This document shows, piece after piece, positions 46,056 to 54,707 of a stretch of DNA of 64,000 nucleotides. The notes beneath the pieces were generated by a model. It did not search any database. It was not told the DNA's origin and saw only the letters and a program-made list of their open reading frames with translations. This DNA is from Rhizosphaericola mali. GTDB lineage: Bacteria; Bacteroidota; Bacteroidia; Chitinophagales; Chitinophagaceae. Position numbers and translations under genes: made by a program. The DNA lies in contig NZ_CP044016.1 of NCBI RefSeq assembly GCF_004337365.2, forward strand, positions 186,001 to 250,000. Direction: 5' to 3'. How positions within the stretch are numbered: position 1 is the first letter of the stretch; the number at the start of each line of letters is the position of its first letter.

Positions 46056-47726
46056 ATGAATAAGTTAAATATAAAAAATACACTTTTGATAAGTATTTTG
46101 GGTATTGGTATTTTATCCGCCTGTACCAAGCTAAATACACCTGTTTATAGTGGCGTAGAAAGTGATAAATTTTGGCAGACAGAAGCGCAATTTAATGCAG
46201 GTATTGCTCCCATTTACACGCAAATGCAAAATTTGGTAATATGGGATAATGTTGAATTAAATGAAGTGTCTACAGATGAAATTATAGTGCCTACCAGAGG
46301 AAATGACTGGTATGATAATGGTAATCATCAAAGAATTTATTTACATACTTGGACAGCTACAGACGGACCTATTAATACTGCGTGGGGTAATATATTTACT
46401 GGGATTGGTAGATGTAATTATACCCTAAATGTTATTGAAAATCTGACGACGATTCCATCTACAATAGATACTAGTGAATATGTAGCAGAAATAAAAATAA
46501 TGCGTGCTTATTATTATTTATTGGCCTTGGATTTGTTCGGCAACGTGCCTTTAGTTAAAGATTTTAATACCGATCCCAATACGGTTACTAATAATAAAAG
46601 TTCGGAGGTATTTAATTTTATTGAATCTGAATTAAAGGCGAGCATTCCTAATATTTCTACCGCAGTTGATTTAACTACTTACGGAAAAGCTACTAAATGG
46701 ATGGGTTATGCAGCTTTGGCAAAATTGTATTTAAATGCTCAAGTGTACACTGGTACTGCAAGATGGGCGGATTGTGCTAGTGCTTGTGACTCCATTATTT
46801 TATCTAATAACTATACTTTAGAAGCTAATTATTTTGATAATTTTAAAAATGTTAATGATGCTTCTAAAGAGAATATTTTTGTAGTTCCTTATGATAGTAA
46901 ATATATTTCCGGAAATCAAAAGGAAAATCAAACACTCCATTATGCTGATCTGCCTGCGTTTACTTTGTTGGGAGGAATGTTTAATGGTTGGTCCTCACAT
47001 GGTGATTATTTCTATGGTAATTTTGATACTGCAGCAGTTTATAGCGCATCTGCAGGGAAAATTTATAAAACATACAATGACCAGAGATCTGGACAATTTT
47101 TGTTTGGGCAACGTTATAGTGAAGTTCAAGCCTATCCTCCATCTCAAAATGTATTATCCTATTCCTCTACAGGTGCCATTACGAGTGATGGACTCGCTTT
47201 GTCCTATGAGCCAAATTTTACAGCGCTTTCCAATAATACAATTCCTGGAAAACTTACAGGTGCAAGAAATATAAAATATTTTCCAGAAGCAGGGACTGGA
47301 AATGGAATAACACAAAGTAATGATGTTGTTGTATTTAGATTGGCAGATATCCTTTTAATGCGTGCGGAAGCTATAATGCGTGGTGCGGCCGCTGGAAGCA
47401 CTGGTAGTGCTGTCAGTCTAATTAATCAAATAATTCAAAGGGCTTACAATAATTCTGATCATAATTGGACTGCCGCTGATGTAACTTCCACAAAATTATT
47501 AGCAGAAAGAGCGCGAGAACTTTCTTGGGAAGGTTGGAGAAGGCAGGATTTAATTAGATTTGACGTGGCAGATGGTACGAGTTTATTTAATGGCGTACGT
47601 AACGGAACTAGATCTCCAAACAAACCAGCTGATGCAGGAACGTATACAAGATTATATCCGATACCCGATCCGCAACATTCTGCCAATTCGAACTTGGTGC
47701 AAAATCCTGGTTATCCAAGTTTTTAA
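46056..47726 (+). CDS. SusD/RagB-family surface glycan-binding lipoprotein
   Basis: 556 residues. Lipoprotein signal ending in LSAC (Cys23). A typical SusD pattern with tetratricopeptide-like helices (EIKIMRAYYYLLALDLFGNVPLV) and the C-terminal region with DILLMRAEAIMR, ELSWEGWRRQDLIRF and YPIPDPQHSANSNLVQNPGY. It captures substrate at the cell surface and acts as the lid of the SusC transporter. It forms an operon with susC. A small hairpin separates it from the enzyme genes downstream. Confidence 0.96.
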   Translation: MNKLNIKNTLLISILGIGILSACTKLNTPVYSGVESDKFWQTEAQFNAGIAPIYTQMQNLVIWDNVELNEVSTDEIIVPTRGNDWYDNGNHQRIYLHTWTATDGPINTAWGNIFTGIGRCNYTLNVIENLTTIPSTIDTSEYVAEIKIMRAYYYLLALDLFGNVPLVKDFNTDPNTVTNNKSSEVFNFIESELKASIPNISTAVDLTTYGKATKWMGYAALAKLYLNAQVYTGTARWADCASACDSIILSNNYTLEANYFDNFKNVNDASKENIFVVPYDSKYISGNQKENQTLHYADLPAFTLLGGMFNGWSSHGDYFYGNFDTAAVYSASAGKIYKTYNDQRSGQFLFGQRYSEVQAYPPSQNVLSYSSTGAITSDGLALSYEPNFTALSNNTIPGKLTGARNIKYFPEAGTGNGITQSNDVVVFRLADILLMRAEAIMRGAAAGSTGSAVSLINQIIQRAYNNSDHNWTAADVTSTKLLAERARELSWEGWRRQDLIRFDVADGTSLFNGVRNGTRSPNKPADAGTYTRLYPIPDPQHSANSNLVQNPGYPSF

Positions 47727-47742
47727 TCACTTGTTTTTAAAG

Positions 47743-47765
47743 AAAGGGCTAAGCAATAGCCCTTT
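47743..47765 (+). terminator. Intercistronic hairpin between susD and the enzyme genes
   Basis: An 8-bp stem (47743-47750 with 47758-47765) and a seven-base loop, followed by a short mixed T/A stretch. It is weaker than the other terminators in this window. It may partly stop or protect the transcript, so that susCD is expressed above the enzymes. The GH65 start codon is 16 bases downstream. Confidence 0.55.
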
Positions 47766-47780
47766 TAATTTAAAGTAATT

Positions 47781-49802
47781 ATGAGAATATTATTATTGTT
47801 ATTGTTATTGCTTTTCCCGCTTTTAGTAATTGGACAAGATTCTTCTTGGATTATATCAGCAAAAAAAATTGATCCGAATAACTATTATGGAGCAACTGTT
47901 GCGAATGGAGTAATTGGTTTAGTATCATCGCCAAAACCATTTACAATAAAGGATATTGTATTGAATGGAACTTTTGACCAATATGGAAGAGGGCAAGTAA
48001 GCAATATTTTAAGAGTATTCAATTTCATGAATTTTAGCTTAGATATAGATGGTACTCAAATTGAAAGAATTGATCAAGTCAACAATTTTGTACAAGAATT
48101 AAACCTTAGGGATGGTGCATTTACCACTACATTAGTTATACCTCAAAAAGCTAAAATTAAATATACCTACTATGCACTAAGGCAACTACCATTCAATGCA
48201 TTGGTTGATATTGAAGTGGAAGCATTGAAAACAATGGAAATAGCTCCTGCTAGTATTATTGAAGCACCTGAAATGCTTAGGAATGTTCAAAATTATTATA
48301 GTCAAGTGGATCGCCCACATGCATTAATTTCTTATATGAGTTCTGTTGCTCAAAGCCCTACTGGAAAATTAACAGTTGCGGCGTCTAATAGTTTTTTATT
48401 TGACAAAATGGAAAGTCCCGATTTAATTCATGAGATGTGGAATGATGGAATGCATTTATTGAAATTTAAAAAGCAGTTAAAAAAGGGGGAAATATTCCGT
48501 TTCGCAATCGTTGGATCTACTATCTCCAGTGCACAATGCAATAATCCATTGAATGAAGCACAACGTTTGACTATGTTTGCAACAACAAAAGGAGTGGATA
48601 ATTTGATTACTGAGCACAAGAGATTATGGGCTCAATTATGGGAAAGCGATATTGAAATTGATGGAGATACTCAAGCGCAAGTGGAGGTGAGAAGTATGTT
48701 ATATCATTTGTATTCCTTTGCAAGAAAGAATAGTAGTCTTGGTTTGTCACCCATGGGTTTAAGTGGTCTTGGGTATAATGGACATTCGTTTTGGGATACA
48801 GAAATTTGGATGTTCCCTGCACTATTACAATTACATCCAGAAATCGCAGCATCTTTGTTAGAATATAGATTTCAAAGATTGGATGCTGCTAAAAGAAATG
48901 CATTTAGCCATGGGTATGATGGGGCAATGTTTCCGTGGGAAAGTGCAGATTCCGGAGAGGAAGAGACGCCAGTTTGGGCATTATCTGGGCCTTTTGAACA
49001 TCATATTACTGCAGATATAGCAATAGCGGCATGGAATTATTTTCTAGTTACCAAAGATACGGCATGGTTAAAAAATAAATGAGGGCCTATTATATTTGAA
49101 ACTGCTAAATTCTGGAAAAGTAGAGTCTCTAAAAATGATAAAGACCAATTTGAAATCAAAGATGTGGTTGCCGCTGATGAGTGGGCTGAAAATGTAGACA
49201 ACAATGCTTATACGAATGCCGCTTGTATTTCTAATTTAAATATAGCTATACGTTGTGCACAAATTTTAAATCAAGGTTATGATTCTGCATGGTTATTTAT
49301 TGCAAAAAACATACGTATCGATACATTTTCTGATGGTGTTATTAAAGAATATTCCAACTATAATGGACAAAAAATAAAACAAGCCGATGTTAATTTATTG
49401 GCGTATCCTTTAAAATATAGAACTAAGGAAAATGATATAAAAAAAGATCTTAGTTATTATGAATCTAGAGTGGGAGACGGTCCGGCCATGACTCACGCAA
49501 TATTTTCATTATTATATGCTAGAATGGGTGATTCAGAGAAAGCATTAGATCGATTCTTTGAAGGTTATAGAGGAAACCTTTTGCCTCCTTTTGGCGTTAT
49601 TGCAGAAACTAAGGGTGGAACGAATCCTTATTTTGCTACTGGAGCTGGAGGTATGTTACAAGCTGTTATCAATGGATTGGGAGGTTTGGATATATCCGAA
49701 AATGGAATTATACAATTAAAAACGTATTTGCCTAAAAAATGGAAATCCTTAAAAATAAAAGGCGTAGGACTCGAAAAAACAACATATGAAGTTACACATT
49801 AA
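47781..49802 (+). pseudogene. GH65 glycoside hydrolase/phosphorylase interrupted by an in-frame TGA
   Basis: A 674-codon reading frame, split only by one TGA at 49080-49082. The first 433 codons carry a signal peptide, the N-terminal beta-sandwich and the start of the (alpha/alpha)6 barrel (GYNGHSFWDTEIWMFPAL). After the TGA the same frame continues as GPIIFETAKFW, DEWAENVDNNAYTNAA and a C-terminal domain. The general-acid Glu of GH65 lies in that DEW segment (codon 467), so the truncated product would be inactive. In relatives the stop position is usually a Gly (KGxP), so one GGA-to-TGA change would explain it. The family includes trehalase, trehalose phosphorylase and kojibiose phosphorylase. 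The trehalase gene overlaps its end by 17 bases. Confidence 0.85.
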
Positions 49803-51354
49803 AATAGTCCATCTTTTTGTATTTATATACCTAGTATTTGGCAGCGCACTTTATAGTTATTCTCAGAAAATAGTAACACCTGATAAAGTTTATGGTGTAT
49901 TGTTTGTCGATGTGCAAATGCAAAGAATATTTCCGGATAATAAGACATTCGCAGATGCGATACCTAAGTCTTCGCCAGCGTTAATTGTAAAAAAATTTAA
50001 TGCTGAAAAGGAAAACAAAAATTTTTCTTTAAAAGAATTTGTTTCCCAAAATTTTAAATTCCCAGAATTAATTGATTCAAATCATAATAGTGATAGTTTG
50101 GATAATGTGGTTATACACATTGAAAAATTGTGGGATTTATTAACTAGAAAACCAGATACAATTATTGCTGGAAGTTCCTTGATACCACTTCCTCATCCTT
50201 ATATAGTTCCAGGTGGGAGATTTCAAGAAGTTTATTATTGGGATTCGTATTTTACGATGCTAGGATTAGCCGAAAGTAAAAAATACGATTTGATAGAAAA
50301 TATAGTAGATAACTTTAGTTATTTGATTGATACGATTGGCCATGTTCCTAATGGTAATCGTACCTATTTTGTAAGTAGATCTCAGCCTCCATTTTTTTCT
50401 TTGATGATTGATTTATTGGAAGGTATAAAAGGCGATTATATATATTCAAAATATTTACCCCAACTAGAAAAAGAATATAAATATTGGATGGATCAAAAGG
50501 TACCTACACATCATTCGGTTTCAATTTTTCCAAATGTTGTGCTTAATAGATATTGGGATCAGTCGACACGACCTCGTGAAGAATCTTTTTATGAGGATTC
50601 AACATTATCATATAATGGAAAAAACAGAGACGTATTATATAAGGATCTACGTTCAGGTGCGGAAAGTGGTTGGGATTTTAGTACTAGATGGTTTAGTGAT
50701 GGTCATAGTTTGTCCACTATTGAAACGACAAATATCCTTCCTATAGATTTGAACTGTCTACTTTATCATATGGAAATGACCTTGGCTAAAGGCTATAAAC
50801 TAACTAAACAATTAGAAATCTCTAAAGCATTTCAAAAGCAAGCAAACCAAAGAAAAAGAAATATTCTAAAATATTTTTATAATAAAAAGGATGGGTGGTT
50901 TTATGATTTTGATTTAAAACGTAACCAGCTATCCTCGGAAAAAACAATAGCAGGCTGGTTTCCTTATTTTTTTCAAATCGCTCCTAATTCAGATTTTGAA
51001 AGAGCAAAAAAAATTCTAGTACATGATTTTGTGAAACCAGGAGGAGTGGTTACTACCTTAAAAAAATCAGGTCAACAGTGGGATGCTCCCAATGGCTGGG
51101 CTCCTTTACAATGGATTACGATTGCAGGATTGGAATATTATGGTGATAGTTTGCTTGCAAAAAATATTGCTACAAATTGGGCTAATCTAAATATCAAAAC
51201 ATATAAGGCGACAGGTAAATTGATGGAAAAATACAATGTTGAAGATTTAAATCTTAAAGCTGGTGGAGGTGAATATCCATCTCAAGATGGATTTGGATGG
51301 ACAAATGGTGTATTGTTAAAAATAATTAAAAAGTATAATATAGATTTTAAATAA
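49786..51354 (+). CDS. GH37 alpha,alpha-trehalase
   Basis: 522 residues with a signal peptide (about 1-26), so periplasmic or secreted. It hydrolyses trehalose to two glucose. It has both trehalase signatures: PGGRFQEVYYWDSYFT (142-157) and QWDAPNGWAPLQ (about 430-441). The catalytic acid is in AESGWDFSTRW (Asp297). It overlaps the end of the GH65 frame by 17 bases, and its ATG lies inside that frame, so translation may have depended on readthrough from it. This strongly points to trehalose as a substrate of the locus. Confidence 0.95.
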   Translation: MKLHIKIVHLFVFIYLVFGSALYSYSQKIVTPDKVYGVLFVDVQMQRIFPDNKTFADAIPKSSPALIVKKFNAEKENKNFSLKEFVSQNFKFPELIDSNHNSDSLDNVVIHIEKLWDLLTRKPDTIIAGSSLIPLPHPYIVPGGRFQEVYYWDSYFTMLGLAESKKYDLIENIVDNFSYLIDTIGHVPNGNRTYFVSRSQPPFFSLMIDLLEGIKGDYIYSKYLPQLEKEYKYWMDQKVPTHHSVSIFPNVVLNRYWDQSTRPREESFYEDSTLSYNGKNRDVLYKDLRSGAESGWDFSTRWFSDGHSLSTIETTNILPIDLNCLLYHMEMTLAKGYKLTKQLEISKAFQKQANQRKRNILKYFYNKKDGWFYDFDLKRNQLSSEKTIAGWFPYFFQIAPNSDFERAKKILVHDFVKPGGVVTTLKKSGQQWDAPNGWAPLQWITIAGLEYYGDSLLAKNIATNWANLNIKTYKATGKLMEKYNVEDLNLKAGGGEYPSQDGFGWTNGVLLKIIKKYNIDFK

Positions 51355-51413
51355 ATTATTAAATACTTCCCATTCTCAACATTTACAATTATTTTTATAG
51401 CAAAAGTCTATTT

Positions 51414-53660
51414 ATGCGAAAATTGATTCTGAGTTTGAGCGTATTTCTGTTTGCTCATCATCTGATGGCTCAAACAAAGTCACTTCATTTAATTCCTTAT
51501 CCGAAAACTGTTTCTGTAGAGAATGGGTATTTTGATTTGAATGGAAAATTAAAAATTAGCTCAGATAGTAAGCAAGATGCTGGGGCTATAAATGATTTCT
51601 CAACTTTCATACGAGAGGTTTCTAAAAATGGGAAAGCGAGTAACACTCCAACGAGTATTGAATTAATCAAAGATAGTAATCTTCCAGAAGAAGGTTATCA
51701 ATTAGATGTATCTGCGCAAAAAATAATAGTAAAATATAGTCATGATGCAGGTTTGTTTTATGCACAAAATACCATCAGTCAATTAATAAATTCAAATGGA
51801 CAAATACCATTTGTACATATTGAAGATGCTCCGGCCTATGCTTGGCGTGGTTTTATGCTAGATGTGTCAAGACATTTTTTTACGATGGATTATTTGAAAA
51901 AAACAATCGATAGAATGTCGTTTTTTAAAGCAAATAAACTGCATTTGCATCTGACAGATGATCAAGGTTGGCGTATAGAAATCAAAAAATATCCTTTACT
52001 GACAAAAATGGGAGCTTGGCGCAATTTAAACAATCAAGATTCTGCTTGCTTAATTAAGGCGAAGGAAAACCCTGATTTTGAAATTGATAAAAGATTTATC
52101 AAAACGATAGATGGAAAACAAGTTTATGGTGGATATTACACCCAAAATGAACTGAAAGATTTGGTAAAATATGCGGAGAAGAAGCATGTTGAAATAATTC
52201 CGGAGATAGATATGCCGGGACATTTCAATGCTGCAATCAAGGCCTATCCGCAATTGACAGCAGAAGTTGCAAGTGGCTGGGGTAAGACATTCACCGTGCC
52301 TATCAGTCCATGTAAAGAAAATGTTTATGCTTTTTTGCAAGACGTGTTGAAGGAAGTATTCGAAATTTTTCCGAGTAAATATATTCATATAGGTGCCGAT
52401 GAAGTAGAGAAAACAACTTGGAAAAATTCGGATAGTTGTTTAAATCTGATGAAAAGTGAGAATTTGACTTCTGTAGAGAAACTGCAAAGTTATTTTGTAC
52501 ATAGAATGCAGCGATTTGTAGAGTCACAAGGACGTAAATTAATTACTTGGGACGATGCATTAGAAGGTGGGTTGAATAAAGATGTTACTATAATGTATTG
52601 GCGTAATTGGGTAAAAAATGCACCTAGAGAAGCGATTCAAAATGGCAATGATTTAATCATGTCGCCAAATGAACCTTTGTATTTTGATTATCAGCCCAAT
52701 AAAAATAGTATTAATGCGATTTATAATCTTAAAACATTTCCATTTAATACCTTAAATTTAGTTCAATTCAAAGGTGGACAAGCCAATCTGTGGACGGAGA
52801 TGGTTCCTAGCGAGAGGAGAGCAGATTATCTAATTTATCCTAGATATTTGGCTTTAGCAGAAAAACTATGGACCAATGATACTCTAGATTATAATACTTT
52901 TAATGATAGGCTAAATACGTATTATCCAATTTTAGATAATATGAAAATCGCTTATAGATTGCCAGATCTCAGTGGGTTTACAGATGAAATGGTATTTGTT
53001 GGAAGTACACGCTTTTCTATAGATTTACCGAAAAATTCCAATTTAGAATTGCATTATACTTTAGATAATAGTATTCCAAGTTTACAATCTCCAATTTTAA
53101 ATTATTTAAATATAACGAATGACACAACGCTAAAAGTTGCAGCGTTTAATTCCGTTGGTAATCGTGGAGATATTTACAAAATTCATTTTACAAAAAAGAA
53201 AAGCTATAGTCCTTCTATTACACGTGAAAATGAACTTGTACAAGGCTTAAGATGTGACTATAAAAAGGGTAGTTTTAGGGGTACGAAATGGATCAAAAAA
53301 GAGTCTGATTCCTCTTTTTTAATTAGTAATACATTTGTACCTAAATCAATAGATGCGCCTAGTTTTGCTACAGAATATAAAGGATTTATCAAAGTGCCGA
53401 CTAAGGGGATTTATAGTTTTTATCTTACCTGCGATGATGGAGGTATTTTAAAAATAGACCATCAAATGGTTGTGGATAACGATGGTAACCACTCTTCTTT
53501 GGAAAAAAGTGGACAGGCAGCACTTGAAAAAGGCTTGCATCCGTTTTTACTACAATTTATCGAAGGCGGAGGGGGATTTACATTGGGATTAAAGTATTCA
53601 ATAAATGGTTCTCCGCTAAAAGATGTTCCTGATACTTGGTTTTATAGTTCAAAAAATTAG
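51414..53660 (+). CDS. GH20 beta-N-acetylhexosaminidase with C-terminal PA14 domain
   Basis: 748 residues with a signal peptide (to about 19). Residues 20-135 are the GH20 N-terminal beta domain; 138-500 the catalytic barrel, with the Asp-Glu pair Asp329-Glu330 in HIGADEVEKTTW. HLHLTDDQGWRIEIK and IPEIDMPGHFNAA are family motifs. A chitobiase-like beta-sandwich (about 525-600) is followed by a PA14 carbohydrate-binding domain (about 610-745; FYLTCDDGGILKID). It removes terminal GlcNAc or GalNAc from chito-oligosaccharides or glycans. Last gene of the locus; its stop codon overlaps the stop of the convergent porP-like gene. Confidence 0.95.
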   Translation: MRKLILSLSVFLFAHHLMAQTKSLHLIPYPKTVSVENGYFDLNGKLKISSDSKQDAGAINDFSTFIREVSKNGKASNTPTSIELIKDSNLPEEGYQLDVSAQKIIVKYSHDAGLFYAQNTISQLINSNGQIPFVHIEDAPAYAWRGFMLDVSRHFFTMDYLKKTIDRMSFFKANKLHLHLTDDQGWRIEIKKYPLLTKMGAWRNLNNQDSACLIKAKENPDFEIDKRFIKTIDGKQVYGGYYTQNELKDLVKYAEKKHVEIIPEIDMPGHFNAAIKAYPQLTAEVASGWGKTFTVPISPCKENVYAFLQDVLKEVFEIFPSKYIHIGADEVEKTTWKNSDSCLNLMKSENLTSVEKLQSYFVHRMQRFVESQGRKLITWDDALEGGLNKDVTIMYWRNWVKNAPREAIQNGNDLIMSPNEPLYFDYQPNKNSINAIYNLKTFPFNTLNLVQFKGGQANLWTEMVPSERRADYLIYPRYLALAEKLWTNDTLDYNTFNDRLNTYYPILDNMKIAYRLPDLSGFTDEMVFVGSTRFSIDLPKNSNLELHYTLDNSIPSLQSPILNYLNITNDTTLKVAAFNSVGNRGDIYKIHFTKKKSYSPSITRENELVQGLRCDYKKGSFRGTKWIKKESDSSFLISNTFVPKSIDAPSFATEYKGFIKVPTKGIYSFYLTCDDGGILKIDHQMVVDNDGNHSSLEKSGQAALEKGLHPFLLQFIEGGGGFTLGLKYSINGSPLKDVPDTWFYSSKN

Positions 53661-54697
53661 AATTGTGGACAAGGAAGATATCCTTTATTCCTATTTTTAA
53701 ATATATATGCAAGTGATAACTCAAGGCCACCTCGGCTTTGAGTTATTGTTTTGGCCTGAGATGTAGTTATATCATACGATAGTCCCAGTTTAAAATCATA
53801 GAAATCAAGACCTACATAAGGAATAATGGCATCCTTAAATCGAATCCAACTGCCTGCATAAAAATTGGTCTCTGTAACGGAATTGTCTGGATCAGTTAAT
53901 GCAAATTGCATCACACCTCCCATCATAGTCTCATGTGCTCCTGCTTGTACACTATGTAATGCACTTACGTGTAAGGAGGTAATATCTCCAACAGGAAAAT
54001 GAGCTCCTCCATGAAAGGTATATCTAGGTTGGATATGATAGTTCCCTTCTGTAAAATTCTGTTTTGGACTACTAAGATGATAACCACTTACTCCAAAATA
54101 AAAATTATTATTTTCATCTGTAGATCCGGTATAAAGCAATCCTGCATTAATATCAAAATAATGATTTTTCAATGTACTGTTGGCAAATGATTCGGAGGTA
54201 AGATTGGTAAAGCCTAAAGTGGTTAATTGATCTTCAAATTGTAGCATAGAGGTATTGATTGTCATATTAGAATAGGTTCCTTGCAATCCCAAGCCAATTT
54301 GATGGTAACCATTTTCATCTAGACCTTTATGAAAAGACGTAGTAAAAGATGCATAGTTAAAATTTACTGCGCTATTGGCACTTTTATCAGAATATCCCAT
54401 AATCCCAATGCCTAATAAATCTCTGTCTGCAATTTTATCCTTTAATATAGGCATGTCAATAGCAGCGGTCATGGTCTGGAAGGCATTGTTGATACTGCTC
54501 CATTGATTCCTGTAGTTGCCTGCAGCTCTTACATCACCTTCAAATTTTCCCGCAAATGCAGGGTTTAAGGTAAGAGGAGAAGCATAAAATTGTGAAAAAT
54601 GAGGATCTTGTGCGAATAATTTAGAAGTGAAAAGAGAAATAAATCCAATGAATAGTACGCGATAGAAAACTTCTCTTTTTAATTTGTTTACAATCAT
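53657..54697 (-). CDS. PorP/SprF-family type IX secretion membrane protein
   Basis: 346 residues. Signal peptide ending SKLFAQ. The opening DPHFSQFYASPLTLNPAFAGK is the signature of the PorP/SprF family, and the rest is an outer-membrane barrel pattern. In Flavobacterium SprF helps the secretion and surface attachment of the adhesin SprB, and such genes usually lie beside the protein they serve. Here the neighbour 10 bases upstream encodes a large type-B C-terminus protein, so it is the likely client. Its stop codon overlaps the GH20 stop. Confidence 0.93.
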   Translation of the reverse strand: MIVNKLKREVFYRVLFIGFISLFTSKLFAQDPHFSQFYASPLTLNPAFAGKFEGDVRAAGNYRNQWSSINNAFQTMTAAIDMPILKDKIADRDLLGIGIMGYSDKSANSAVNFNYASFTTSFHKGLDENGYHQIGLGLQGTYSNMTINTSMLQFEDQLTTLGFTNLTSESFANSTLKNHYFDINAGLLYTGSTDENNNFYFGVSGYHLSSPKQNFTEGNYHIQPRYTFHGGAHFPVGDITSLHVSALHSVQAGAHETMMGGVMQFALTDPDNSVTETNFYAGSWIRFKDAIIPYVGLDFYDFKLGLSYDITTSQAKTITQSRGGLELSLAYIFKNRNKGYLPCPQF

Positions 54698-54707
54698 TTT
54701 ATCTATT

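Noticed and set aside
47781-49802. Frameshift as the cause of the GH65 interruption
   Set aside because: The coding frame is the same on both sides of the TGA, so a substitution fits better than an insertion or deletion.
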